Shown here in pieces: positions 32,401 to 43,849 of a stretch of DNA of 64,000 bases. Source of the DNA: Undaria pinnatifida (taxonomy: Eukaryota; Sar; Phaeophyceae; Laminariales; Alariaceae); assembly GCA_012845835.1 (NCBI GenBank), contig JABAKD010000021.1, forward strand, positions 4,898,706 through 4,962,705, read 5' to 3'. Made by a program: the position numbers and the translations under genes. Within the stretch, counting starts at the first letter, position 1. Each line of letters begins with the position of its first letter. The notes below the pieces were generated by a model. It saw only the letters and a program-made list of their open reading frames with translations. It was not told the origin of the DNA and did not search any database.

Positions 32401-35400
32401 TTTTATTTTGAAATCGAGCATATGCGGGAACCCCTTGGGGGGGGGGGGGGGTACTCATTTGTTGCTTGCCTTAGTCATTTGATCATTGACCGCACACCCC
32501 TTTCGACACGGGGCACCGTTCCTACTCCTAATAGAGACACCTCCAACATTTGGGCGCTCATTTCGCTTCTTCCACATACTACATGGAAACTGTTTGATTA
32601 TCCTACCCCCGTCCTGTATCGCCATCTGCGGCCACCATCTATCTCCTAGAATAGCAAGCGTTTTCTCGCAACTCTCTTGTTCTACCAAACTCTTCCATGT
32701 CACATACGTCTAATTTCTTCATTTCCTCCTCTAATGCATCTCGTTCCTCCTTTGATGTTTCCACATTATCCTACTATGGGAGTCCTACTCTCTATTGTTG
32801 TGCCACACGGGCACATATTTGTGGCGACGTCCTCCTCCTCCCGACTACGGGAATATCTCTTTCTTCTTTCTGGTACGTCCAGGTCCCCTTGACGAAATGG
32901 CAGTTTCAGCTTTTTCGCGTGGTAGTCCATTGGGCCGTCCAGATACGTTTTCGTTCCAATACATTTCCAACCCCCCGTTTATTTCTAAGTGCTTCTCCTC
33001 TTTCGCCTTATTTCTTGGCGCTTGCCTTTCCCTTTCTTCTGTTCTTTCTTATACTTTTGTCTTGTACCCGCCAAACTTCTCTGTAGACAGTACCTCTTCT
33101 TGGTCTCCCCCTAATCCCTTCCATGTTTGCTCGACTACGTTATCCCATCTTATTCCAGCTCGCCCTTTTGTTATTTTCTCCCATACAGCCCTATCAACTA
33201 TGGCTGCCTACCCATTTTCTGGCGTATTCTTTCTTTATATTGCCATTTCAACTTTCTCTCGTCTCTATTTGTTTTAAGTGGTTATGTTCCTAGTTCTGCT
33301 CTTATTACTATATTCTCGTCGTACTTGAGCATCCTAGTATATTTTTTGCTGCTGTCATGTGCACTGTTTCCAATTGTTTTACGATCTTCGTGATTCCCTT
33401 CCCGTACTTCTCCTGCATACTCTAACTTTGGTAAAATCTCATTCATCAGAATACATATTTTAATCCTAGTGTCAAGGTGCGGGTCTGTTAAGATCGCATC
33501 CATCTTGCCTACTTGTGTTTTACCCTTTCCTAGTACTACTTTCGCTATGGGTGCATCCCAAGTGCAGTCCTTTGAGATATCTACGCCAAGGTACGTATAC
33601 TGGTCTACGATCGGTAGTTCCTCTTCTCCCCACTTCCATTTGAAATTTACCGGCTCCACCTAATCTTCGCTACATGCAACTACTGCGCGTTTTTCCACGT
33701 TCGCTGTCACTCTCCGTTTCCTAGTGTACTCTAGTGCCTTCTCTTATACCTTGAATAGATTGTGTGATAGTGTACGTCCCTGTGCAACTCCTTGTACAAT
33801 ATCAACATATTTAGATATTTCCCAGTCCAGCATCGTAGCACTTCTCGCACATTCCGTTGTTTTTTTCATAATTCTGCGCATATTTCCTCTGGTCCCACTT
33901 TCCCACATGTTTTCGTCAGCCCGGCGTCTTTCCTACCTGGAATCATCTCACCTAATATCCAGGGGGGGGGGGGGTAAACCTAATTGCCCGATAACACTAG
34001 GCACCCCGGCCTGGAGCGCTTTACAACCAGCGCGTTCCTTTGGAACCAAGATTATGCGGGAACTCCGGGAAGAGGGAGGGGGGCGTACTTGCTTGTTGCT
34101 TGCCGTCGTCGTTTGACCATTGACCACACATCCCGTTCGAGGAGGAGCACCGTTTCTACTCCTGATGGAGACGCGTGTAAGACTGAACGTAGGAAGTCTG
34201 GGGTTTGTGGAGCAGGAATGAATCTTAATATTTTTGGAAGGCATGTTTATTAGGGTATATTCTAGTACGAGAAAGCGAGTTGGATGAGGTGAGCTACCAT
34301 TCAGGAGAGAGAAGGATACGGCGGGTAGCGCAAAAGCTAAGCGGATACAGCAGAGTACAGGGAATTGGTGGGTGTCTGATTAGCACGTACGGAACAGTGC
34401 TGTTGTAAGGTGAGAGATTGGAGGCGGGACGCTCATCTGGGGGGTCGGGGGGTACCTAATCGTTGCGGGGGCGCTTACGCTTGCATCCTACACGCGGGCA
34501 TAGGAGGGCGTCGGCGCGCACTCTTCGTCGCAGTCTTGGCATGCAGCACCATCTCAAATATCCCTCCGCTTATTGCGCGTTTATAAACTCCGCGCAGGTG
34601 GTCAAGGTGAAAACGATCGGCTGGTCGTGGTTGATGCCGAGAGAAACATGACCACCCTAACTGGCCCGATGATGGTAAACGACATCCAGCCGTGCGGTGC
34701 GGTTAGGCGGTTGGCGAGATCCGACGGCGCGGCGCCAGCTCTGACGTTGTCCGCGCCGGTGGAAGAACGGCGCTCGACTCCGCTTCGTGACTCGTTGCTA
34801 GCCGTCCGCGCGCACCACCCGGAATCTTGCCTGACGATCTGGCCGCCCGCCCCCGAAGATGGGGAGGGAATCGGACCTTTCGATAGCCGCAGCCAAGCGT
34901 TCATCTCCGGAGATGCCGCAGGAAGTTCCGCACGAGGGGCCGCGGGAAGAGCCGCGACAGAGGCCGAGGCAGAATCCCTGGCCCTCAGCGACTCGGATGT
35001 AGATCACCCACAGATTCAACAGGCGGAGAAAGGGTTGGAAAACGGGGGTGTGTCACACCCACTTCAAGCCGGGAAAGGGTCGGCAAATGGGGAGCGGGAG
35101 GGATTAGGTCCACTGCTGTGGGAGCCGTGGTGCGCCGCGACGGGCGCGCGGCTGATCTTTGGCGCCCGATACCCGGCACATCCCGGCGGCGGTGAAACCT
35201 GTGAAACCTACGCAGGCGACCGGGATTTACCGATTGACCCCGGGCTTTTGTGGCGAGGCCCTATCACCGCAGGGTTGATGACGAGACCACAGGAAACTGA
35301 CCCAACCGAGTCCAGCTCCGGCTCCGCGTTTGCCCCCTTTCCACCCGCAAATGGATTTCCGGCTTTGCAGGGATTTTCCCTGCGGGTGGCGGGGGGCGCT

Positions 35401-38400
35401 GCCTGGTCCGAGGGGGAGGGGTTCAGTCACGAACATGGTTTGGGTTCGGTCGCGGTCTCTAGCGCGGCAGCGAGCATCCTCAGCCGCGCGCAAGAGTTAC
35501 GGCTGGCCCGGGTGATAACTCCCGCGGCGGCTGCCCGCGCGTGCCATCTCCTTGCGGACGGGGCTTCCGCTCCAGCGCTCGAACTTTGCGCGTACGACGC
35601 GGAGCGTTTTCCGGGGAGCGCGGCGTTTCTGGAAGGGCGGGCGGCTGATGGTCGGGGCCTACTGCTGGTTGCGGTTGCAACACCATCTTTGTCACTGTTA
35701 TCGTCGTCATCGTCGGTAGCGAGTGGTGGTCGAGGAGGCGGAGGAATTCTTAGCGGCGGGGAGGAAGGTCTAGCGATGGTCTGCTTCCCCCATTCCGACC
35801 CCCTCCTCCACCGCCACCGCCGCTGTCGCCCTTCTTATAGCTGCCACCGGAACGGAGAACAGCCGGGATGCGGTGCGGAAGAATCGGACGCGCCATCGGG
35901 GGGTGGGAGAACGATCTGGAGTGTGACGCTGTTTCGGCGGCCGACGGAGTTCTCGGAGGAGGCGGTCTCCGCGCTGCTTGGGGAGGGGGACTGCCCCGCG
36001 CGCCGCGATGGCGGGCGAAGCTTACCGTTGCACCAGCCCTTCACGCCGTCGAAGGAACAACGACCCGGTACTACTGCAGCGAGAAGCACCTTGCGCGGGC
36101 GCGAGTCCGACGCGGCGGCGGCAATAACTGTGGGTGCCCGGAAGCGTACGCTCGACTGCGAAACGGACGCGGGCGCCGCTACCGCCGCTGCTTCTATGGC
36201 ATCTCTTCCTGTGTACACCTCTGCGTCCCTGCGTACCGAGGCGTCTTTCCTCGTGGGTGGATACACCGACCGGCCGCACCGTGCGTTGGTCACAGACGGG
36301 GACTCATTCCTCGTGACGTCGGGTGCTCCTTCGAGGAAGAGCAAGAGGCTTAGGTCATCGAATGAGAGTAGCCCTGACGGTGGAGACGAACGGGCAGGGG
36401 GTCGGACGCCTTTGGGCAGAAAAAAAACGCAAAAGCGAGGCGGGGGAAAGGTCGCCGACCAGGGAGATCCGGAGGCAGCGCCGGAAATCGTGGCCGCGTC
36501 TGCCGCGGCAACGGCGGCCGACGCGGCAGAACCCCTGAACGTCGCCATGGACGCATGGGCTGCTCGAGCTGATCACGCCGAACAGCGTTGCAACATTCGC
36601 CAACGCAAAGGACGAAAGCGCCAACGCGGGGGTGGCTGTGCCGTCGTCAGCGACGAAACTCGCACCCAGCCGCCGCGCATTCCTCCTGCGTGGGATTCGG
36701 CCACGTTGGCCGCCACGGCGGGGGCTGGTGCAGGGGGCGGGGACGACACGGACGCCTTCACGATCGCTGGCGCGCTTTACGGCTCCTACGGGTACTGGGA
36801 AGGCCCTGATGGGCGTCGCTCATGGGCGGAAGAGTTTCTACTCCCTGGTGCCCCCCGGCAGGACAGAGAGACGTGCAAGGGCGCGTTCGGCACAGCCGGA
36901 GCGCCAGCCGTAGCTGCGTCCGCGTCGATCGACGGTGGCTCCGACCAAGGGAGAGCAGCGTCCAGGAAGAACAATGGTGGCGGCGGTAGCAGCAGCAGTG
37001 GGCGCGACGGGGGAACAGAATCCACCTTGCAAGGCCAAAGCCAACGGCAAGGACACAGAGGAGGGCAAGGGGGCGCGGTCGCGGTAGCAGCAGCCCCTTT
37101 CAGACGCACTCTCTCCACAGCCGAAGAAGCCCTGGAGAACGCCGGCCACCAGCAGCGAGCACGGGTGAAAGAACGCCGCCTGGTCGCTAGGGAACAGCGC
37201 GCCCGCATGGACCGGCCGCGCCCCCGCCCCCGCGCCCACGGTGGCAGCGCGCTGGCGCGGTCCACGTCCGTTAGAGGTGGTAACTCCGGTGGCGGTGGGG
37301 GCGGCGGCGGTTCGGCCCATGGAATGAGTGGGGGCGGTGGTGGTGGCGGAGGCGGTGTTGGCGCAGGGGGAGGTGGAAATCAAGGATTTCGTCGGAGGAA
37401 TTCGGCTGCCCCGCCGCCGTCGCTCGGCGCTGCGGGGCGCTCCGTGTCGGGGTCTAAGCTGTTCCGCGGAAGCGTCATCCTTGGTCGGTCCGTAGCGGGC
37501 GCCACCCGCGGCGGCGGCGACGCGACATCCTCTTCGGCGGCAAATGATCTGCGGGTGCGACAGCAAGGTGGACGCGGTGGTCGTGGCCGCGGAATCAACA
37601 GCGGTGGCGACGAGGGCAGCGGGGACGGCGGCGGCGGCAGCGGTGGCAGAAACGGCGCCGGCAGTAGTGCACGAGTGTTACCGTCACCCTCATCTTCTGC
37701 ACCAGCAGCTGCAGCTGCAGGGACGCCTCGTCATTTTGGTGGAAACAACGGCGATGCTGCTGTGATAAGTGGCCGGGTGGGGGCCACCACCAGCAGCGGT
37801 GGCGGCCATAACGGCGAACCGCAGCCACAGCCGCAGCAATCGGTACCCTCGACAGCGGGGAGGCTTGCCAACGCGAAAGCCGACGCTTCCGGCGGCCGAG
37901 CCAGACGAGCCATATTTCAAGACGCTCCTGTGACGGCTGCAGGTCCTGCAACAGCTGCAGCGGCAGCCGCAGGTGCCGACCCACACCGGTATGATGCAGG
38001 CAGGGGCAGTGGCGGTGGCACTGCCGCTGGCATAAACGCGGGAGAACCATCGCTACCGTCGCCGCCGAAAACAGCGTCGGCGGTGGCGGTGGCGGGCCGT
38101 GCGCGTGGCACGGGCAGTCTTGGAGCTGCAGGCATGCCGGCGATCACAGGGAAAGGAATCGGCGGCGCAGTAACGGGTGGGGGCCGTGGAGTGTCCGCGA
38201 GCGGGGGCGGACTCGGCGTGGGAGGTGAGGTTTTGCAACCTTCGCGGGGGGTTTGTTTTATACTTTTTTCCAACAACGTCAGCTGTGAGTTCGACAATTT
38301 TAGGGTCGATACTCGTCTTTGCCAGCTGCATATTTTTTGGCCGGGGATTTTCAAGGGACATGACTCGACCCGCGGGTCAGCTTAGGAGTTTTTTAAAAAT

Positions 38401-39075
38401 ATCTGGGCTCGAGTAGAGTCGGGTCAGGAGATGTCCGAGGTTTTACGGGTGGAGTCAGGTCGGTAGGGGAGGCTTTCAAAAGGAGAATCGAGTCGAGTCA
38501 CGCTGACCCAACCTTTTCCGCGAGAAGTGACCCGACCTGCGAACAAAAAGCGTTTTTTTTTACGTGTGCCTTGCTTTGTTGCGGAGACGTAGGGAAGAAA
38601 GGTTTACGTGTCATGTGCAGAGTACGGGTAGTGTTGAATCTCGGTGGTGGAAGCTTATTTTTTTGCGGTGCGTTTTCGCGAAAGAGTGTTTTCGTGTGTA
38701 CGTTTGTAGCGGAAGATTGCTTTGTGTGTGTTGCTTTTGTAGGAGTATCGCCTATGCGTATTAACTGCTGTGTTATCGGCTCATCTCCACCCCCACCTTC
38801 CTACCTTAACTCCAACCCCAACTCCCACCCCCACTCGGTTATCGGTGCTCATTTTCGTAGGGCGGGCAGACACGATGCGACGGGTTATGGAACGCGCCAT
38901 GCTCGCGGCGATTGCTTCCGAGATGGGCCTCGGCGAGACGGACCCGCGTGTAAGGAAGGTGTTCGACAGAGAGAGCCGACTCATGGGGGGGGGTGGGGAG
39001 GGGGCAGGTGCGGGCGGTTACGGCGCGGGGACGGGAGGGGATTCTCCCCGGACTTTTCCGGCCGACGTGGAGTGA
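29446..39075 (+). CDS. Large low-complexity, probably nuclear protein, four exons (about 1768 aa)
   Basis: Proposed exons: 29446-30067, 30743-31585, 34598-38224 and 38861-39075. Donors are G/GTAATG, G/GTGAGG and G/GTGAGG; acceptors are CAACAACAG, CCGCGCAG and TTTTCGTAG. All three introns (675, 3012 and 636 bp) are phase 1, and the joins restore Gly codons. The N-terminus begins MYRKFLLLAEPAPVVGDL. Exon 2 holds ALDGCGLWLPPGEFEARVLV and a Pro run; across the exon 2/3 join the protein reads VIWVAASSGIG then GGQGENDRLVVVDAERN. Exon 3 is 1209 codons with Ala, Gly and Ser runs and basic clusters that could be nuclear localisation signals (RKSKRLRSS near residue 1068, GRKKTQKRGG near 1095, RQRKGRKRQRGG near 1156). 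Exon 4 gives ADTMRRVMERAMLAAIASEM and ends at TGA. Without splicing, exon 3 would run 160 bases into repeat DNA. No known domain was recognised; nuclear location is inferred. Confidence 0.65.
30068..30742 (+). other. Intron 1 of the large gene, carrying repeat R2
   Basis: Phase-1 intron of 675 bp. It contains an R2 copy (30163-30330) and no coding signal of its own. The acceptor is TTTTGCCAACAACAG. Confidence 0.55.
30163..30330 (+). repeat. Dispersed repeat R2, copy 2
   Basis: GGGGAGTCGCCGACCTACGG, TATATCCTTAATGA, CGCGCGATCGGAGTATCACA and GATGAGTTTCCACAAAATCT match 11420-11560 and 56051-56185. Confidence 0.85.
32437..33957 (-). mobile_element. Non-LTR retrotransposon (LINE), copy 2
   Basis: Same family as 1630-3360. 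On the minus strand 33282-33659 reads KWKWGEEELPIVDQYTYLGV and ILPKLEYAGEVREGN, typical of the region after the LINE reverse transcriptase. 32455-32703 reads LAILGDRWWPQ and QMTKASNK before the stop. The element ends TGAGTA plus C15. Compared with copy 1, an internal segment including the FAD. motif is deleted near 33745. The 5' junction lies at a G13 run (33962-33974). Reading frames are broken. Confidence 0.85.
34070..34190 (-). mobile_element. LINE 3' end, copy 3
   Basis: Short 5'-truncated copy. The minus strand reads RVSIRSRNGAPPRTGCVVNG then TTTASNK, and the terminal codon is AAG CAA in place of the stop, followed by GTACG and a C run. It lies about 110 bp from copy 2 in the same orientation. 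Confidence 0.75.
38225..38860 (+). other. Intron 3 of the large gene, carrying R7 and GACCC repeats
   Basis: Bounded by GAG/GTGAGG and TTTTCGTAG after a long pyrimidine tract (CCAACCCCAACTCCCACCCC). R7 (38275-38335) and a diverged GACCC tract (38350-38535) occupy much of it. A stop at 38383-38385 closes the unspliced frame inside the repeat. Confidence 0.6.
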
Positions 39076-39634
39076 CGCACTCCGTAAATTAGAGATAGCG
39101 GTATGGTTCGAAGGTTCTCTTTGGGGCTGCAGAGGGGGGGAAACGTCTGGATCAATGAGGATTGCATCGTTCCCCACTCCAGCAACTCCCTCCAGTTGGA
39201 GTGATGCACCTCGTAAAGTAACCATTTCGGAGCTTCAGCGTGGAAAACGTGTCGGAAAAAAAAAGTGGCGGTTACAGCGTAGACGATACCATGCAACCCG
39301 GGACTGCTGGGGCAAGGTGTCATAGATTGAAGCACCCGAATTACAACGCAAGGGGGCGCGCGCGACACCGCACGCTGCGTGATACTACTTGTGCGGAGAG
39401 CTCACTCCATAGAGGACCACACTTGTCTTTTGTTTCGTCGCTGTCTCTGGGGTCCAGAGGGGCTAACACCGCACACTTGATGCATGCAGCAGTAGACGTC
39501 AGGTACCAGGTACCTGGGATATTGCTTGTTTTCGTCGTACCCGGAGCTGATGCAAACGCCCCGGCGGCGACGGAAATAGTGTGATTCTGTTTTGTGGTTC
39601 GTGATTCGGCGGGTGCACGCGGAACACGCCACCG
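39076..39634. other. Downstream flank with a 130-bp spaced duplication
   Basis: GGAGTGACGCACTCCGTAAA at about 39069 and GGAGTGATGCACCTCGTAAA at about 39199 are diverged direct repeats overlapping the stop codon of the large gene. The first contains the palindrome GGAGTG...CACTCC. Confidence 0.45.
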
Positions 39635-39965
39635 GGGGTGGTTGCGTTTGTCCCCCCGGGTTTAGGTTGCGCGGCGGGGGTTGGATGCGTTTGACTCCTT
39701 GCGTTTTGGCAGCAGGGCCGGGGATGGGTGCGTTTGTGTCCCCGGGGTTCGGTTGCAGGGCCGGAGATGGGCACGGTTTTGTCCCCGGGTTTTGGGTGCA
39801 GGATCGGGGATGGAGCGTTGTTGTCCCCGGGTTTTGGTTGCAAAGACGGGGATGGGTGCGTTTTCGTTCCCGGGTTTTGGTTGCGAAGACGGGGATGGGT
39901 GCGCTCGTGTCCCGGATTTTGGTTGCAGAGCCGGGGATGGGTGCGTTTACGTCCCTGTATGTTGG
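39635..39965 (-). repeat. Minisatellite, about 8 units of 42 bp
   Basis: Plus-strand units read GGGGATGGGTGCGTTT plus TGTCCCCGGGTTTTGGTTGC. The 42-bp period keeps a frame open on the minus strand with 14-residue echoes (THPRLCNQNPG, THPRLRNQNPG, APSPILHPKPG). The frame continues beyond the array on both sides (39499-40356, 285 codons), but the flanking peptide has no recognisable features, so I do not call a gene. Confidence 0.85.
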
Positions 39966-40880
39966 TTATTTTCCCGTGTGGACCATTTTGGGGCCATGTA
40001 TAGTCTGGCGATACAACAAATGGGAACGGTGTCTTTAACATGTGTGTTTTCATAGTGTGCGTGTGCCGCATACGATTGTCCATGCTACGCGCGTGCCGCA
40101 CAACTACATCCGTACATTGGAGGCGAAGCCTAAACCAGGACGGGTCTGCAAATATAGGTTTGCACATCCTCACCCTGCTTACGCTTGCCACCCTGATTTC
40201 ATCCAGAACTAAGCCCTCCACATTCATGCTTGGGGGTATAATTAGCCGCCGGCAGGGCCTGCCAACACACCCTGATCCACGCTGACCTGGAGCACCAAAA
40301 TGGAGGGTTTCTACCAAAAGGCCACAGCCAAAAGCAAAATACACTAAAGCCAGCATACGCTGAAGGGTGTACAGAGTTTTATTTCACACGGACCCGTCTT
40401 GCGTTTAACCGGCGCCTGCATTGACGTCCGCCATTTAAAAGGGGCATCCAGTAACCTAGCATCCCCGCGCCGCGTCGTGTGGCTGATGCTGTAATCGGCA
40501 TGTTTATTCGCCATTATTTTTCAGTCGCCCCCCCAAAAGTCCGCTATTGATATGCCAACCTCCATCAAACGCATGCTTTGTTCCCAACCAGTCCCGTTCT
40601 GGTCTTGTCCATACCAAAGCTCAAGCCGCATTGAGTTCGCAAGACTCTTTGATTTGACGATTATGCGCTTTTGATGGTACCCGGAGCAACATCAAGCAAT
40701 CATCAACTTAGCCATATATCGTATCACAACTTCATCTCAAAATCGAAAACACCCATCCGACGCCAGGCATGGTTGCCATCATTTGCCAGTCTCACATGAC
40801 CAGTACCACCCCGCTCAGAGCTATGCCCTGATGTTGGTTATGCACCGCTGGGCACAAGGATTCACAATCACACTTTATTG
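39966..40880. other. Spacer without recognised gene
   Basis: No repeat match to other parts of the window and no exon-like segment with splice signals. Confidence 0.35.
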
Positions 40881-40889
40881 GGCCGTTTT

Positions 40890-40985
40890 CAATGGGGGGG
40901 GGATGGGGGGTGTACTCAGTTTGTGCATGGCTGTAGTCGTATGACCATAGACCGTCGCATCCCTACTATGCCGGAACGGAGCACG
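40890..40985 (-). mobile_element. LINE 3' end, copy 4 (diverged)
   Basis: The minus strand reads APFRHSRDATVYGHTTTAM then HKLST, alignable with the terminal peptide of copies 1 and 2, followed by C-rich sequence. This is the most diverged copy. Confidence 0.55.
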
Positions 40986-40994
40986 TCGGGTTTT

Positions 40995-41105
40995 CACCAA
41001 CCATGCAGACATTGCTTGCACTAATCGCGAAGCGCCGTTAGGTGTTCGGCGAGTCGCAGAAAGGGTGAGCTGCATCCTTCCAAGAACCGCTCGTAAGACG
41101 GACTT
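40995..41105 (+). repeat. Dispersed repeat R9, copy 1
   Basis: ACCATGCAGACATTGCTTG, GTTCGGCGAGTCGCAGAAAG and GTGAGCTGCATCCTTCCAAG match 59240-59355. It directly abuts LINE copy 4. Confidence 0.65.
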
Positions 41106-41539
41106 TAGCACCTTGTGACTACTTTCTTGCTTATGGATGACAGCGCCAATGAGTTATAATTTGTTTTCTGGTGTGGCCACCCCAGAGACAGCAATGGGTA
41201 TTACTATGCAACTGCCTTGTGGGTGCCTTACGACACTCACACTACGTGAGGCGATCATTTCCCTTGTTGTGCAGGGTTAGGGTTCTCCACCCCGCACAAT
41301 ACGATCTATCTCGATAGCCATCACGGTGACCGCCAAAAAAATACAAAGAACGGTACGCTGGTTGTCTAGCTCACGCAGGGAAGGGCATGTTTTAAAGCGT
41401 CGTTGCCAATCAACGCCATCCCCAACATACATATAATGTTTTACAGCGTCGGTGCCAACCGAGGCCAACTATGACATATACAGTTTAAGGAGGAGGGGGG
41501 GTATAAGAAGCTACGGCTGCGTGCAAGCTTTCACTCAAA
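41106..41539. other. Spacer without recognised gene
   Basis: No coding or RNA signal seen. Confidence 0.35.
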
Positions 41540-41900
41540 CCCCCAAGTTAAATCTCCAAGTTATCTTCCAAAAATCACGCACAAACCGTGGTGAAAAAGC
41601 CCTGTACGAAACCAACATGATCTTGTTTCATTTGCCGGCGAGGTTCTTACAGCACCCAGTATTCGGGAAAACTAAGAAACGACAACATACTTACTTCTAG
41701 ACAACTGCGAGCATCTATCTTATGCTAATGGTGTGCTTGCAGCCCCCAGTTTTCGCGAAAAAGTGAGCACAAAACGGTACCACTGAAGAAAAAAGCGCCG
41801 CATTGAACATTTACTATCTGCTGTGGTACATACAGAACCAAGCGTTTGCGCAAAAATCAGCGCAAAACAACTGCAAACGAAAAAATGCCGCCCAGCGCAG
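41540..41900 (+). repeat. Degenerate tandem repeat, about 3 units of 110-130 bp
   Basis: Units share AAAAATCACGCACAAACCG or AAAAATCAGCGCAAAAC, a following GAAAAAAGC-type segment, and ACAGCACCCAGTATTCG or GCAGCCCCCAGTTTTCG. Confidence 0.55.
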
Positions 41901-42654
41901 TGCTATGATGAGGAGCCCTGACACAGACGCAGGTAACTCCTTGCAGGTCTCTCTAATATAAATATAAGGTCTTCACTCACTTGTTTATCCTTAGAGAAGC
42001 TCTTTGTATTATTATTTATTCCTTGTATCATAAAGAAAGCAATAAGCGCTAAGCTGCCAACCCGTGCAGCAATTGCACCATCCTCTTTTTCCTATACGCA
42101 CACGCCTTCAAAGGTATGTGAAACCCGTGTATCCCATATCCATACCCAACATTTTGGATCCTAAGCCTTTGCTAGGCAGTCAGGGCAAGACCATAACACT
42201 AGCCCACCCTGATACACAGTATAAACAGATATATGGCAGATTGCACCGATTTCACGGTCTAAAACATGAAACGAAGATCCGGCACTTCAAAGCCCACTCC
42301 AACACCTCAACTCTGTTGGGTTACAAAGTCCCAAGAAATAGGCTGAAGCACAAAGAACAACGAAGACGGAGAACGGGAGACGGGAAACGGAATACAGAGA
42401 ACCCTGTGGCCACGGCGGAATCGACAGGCGCGAGAGCTTTCACCTTGGTCAGATTGAGGAGGGAAATGGGAACCAAGGAAACAAAAGGAAAAACGAAAAC
42501 CCATTGACGCAAAAGCGATTACCTGCACCAGAGAGACGCGGGTGAGCAACGAGAAAAATGCGATTAACGCCGGGGTCGAGTAAGAGGTAGGTAAAAATGT
42601 CGCCTAAAAACCCTGAGCGGCCGCAAAAGCATACAAGAAATCTGCGAGCGAAAT
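41901..42654. other. Flank of the gypsy element; possible LTR region
   Basis: A 147-codon plus-strand stretch (42064-42507) is lysine-rich and unrecognised. The position just beyond the 3' end of the gypsy coding region is where a 3' LTR would lie, but I could not match it to sequence beyond 48.0 kb. Confidence 0.3.
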
Positions 42655-42819
42655 TTACTCATGCGTGGAATGGACATGCGGGGACGACGTCGAAACAGGG
42701 CGTCGAAATAACGGAACACTCTGTATGAAAAGTACGAGGAAACCCAGAAAAACGAATACCCCCTGGAGACACAGAACCCAAACGCCGGACAACAGGATTG
42801 AAACGCTCGAACGCGGTGG

Positions 42820-43450
42820 TGGCGTGAACGTAACCACGCCCACGCCTCGAGACTCATCTACGTCATTTTGAATCCTGTATTCAAGTGAGCTACCACGACG
42901 GACGAAGGCACCAAGAACCTTGAATCCCTCACCTCGAAGTCGCGTAACGAGCCGGAGAGAGCGGAAGCTTGATCGGCCACGGGAACGCACAAGACTCTCC
43001 CCGTCGGTAGTGATATGAGCCCTGATTTTCCTTATCAACCACAAACCGTCGGCCTCGTTCGGGAGCACCGTAGTGCCGCAGTGACGGAGCCAGTCAGCGC
43101 GCGGCACACAACCGTAGCGGCGTGCCAAAACTCGCTCGCCGTGTGAGCGCGGGAAGAGTCTCGTTGTGCAGCACCAACGCGCATCGTATGTTATATAGGC
43201 GGTTGGTTCTACGGTGCTGGTTTGGAGGGCCAGCCCGATAGCGCAAAAAATGTTGTCGTGAGATCTGGAGGTCCATCTCCCGTTCCCATGATGGGCGAGA
43301 GGGCCCAGTCCAACACGCCTCGTACATCACCGCGATGACTCCACTCCGACCCCGAATCGAATGATGGCCGGTGATCATTTCCACCTCGAGCGGCTGGAGG
43401 GGCACTGACACGTCGTTCTGAGTGACGTGATATGGGGGGGGGGCGGGGTT
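42820..43450 (-). pseudogene. gypsy C-terminal tail with chromodomain-like segment
   Basis: The frame 43094-44512 ends with EVEMITGHHSIRGRSGVIAV and ACWTGPSRPSWEREMDLQIS then RQHFLRY, a pattern like a chromodomain (I.GHR..RG.....V.W.G....SWE...DL). A second frame (42655-43128) adds LARRYGCVPRADWLRHCGTT and ADGLWLIRKIRAHITTDGES, probably the element's own C-terminal extension. Confidence 0.55.
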
Positions 43451-43849
43451 CTTGGTGAAACCGTTGAGCACGTTTTGCGTCAAACCATCCGGAAGGCACT
43501 TAGGCATGTCGCCGCGGCCGTGGGGGCCGCGCAGGGCTTGCAGCGCTCGACGAAGGCGCGGCGGTGCGCATCTGTTCCAGGCGTGTCCATGGGGAGACTC
43601 AAACAGAGGAGTTTGTCCCCGATCCGGAGTGTCTCTAGGGAGACAGGGGTCGGCCGCAAGGATCTTGCATGGGCCCGTCCAATAGAGGGAAAATTTGATC
43701 TTGAGCACCTTCGCATCCGTGCCGGCCTTCGACCCATGGCGAATAGTGGAGGCCGTATTATACAGGGAAACCCAATTATCCACAACGAAACTGGGGACCT
43801 GACGAAAAGCGCCCGAAAGGGGTGAGTTTCGTCGTTCGAAACGGAATGC

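Larger units (their letters stand above)
31586..34597 (+). other. Intron 2 of the large gene (3.0 kb), LINE-loaded
   Basis: A phase-1 intron bounded by GTGAGG and CCGCGCAG. It contains a CCCA/CCAC microsatellite (32090-32140) and two LINE insertions on the opposite strand (32437-33957 and 34070-34190). Other parts show no coding signature. Confidence 0.5.

Noticed and set aside
36838-37566. 242-codon minus-strand ORF
   Set aside because: Shadow of the GC-rich exon 3 coding strand.
34573-38385. Single-exon 1270-codon gene
   Set aside because: The first codon is TTG behind a good acceptor, and the last 45 codons are repeat-derived. Phase-matched splice sites at 34597, 38224 and 38860 explain the region better.
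39499-40356. 285-codon repeat protein gene
   Set aside because: The open frame depends on a 42-bp minisatellite; flanking peptide is unremarkable. Kept only as a finding.
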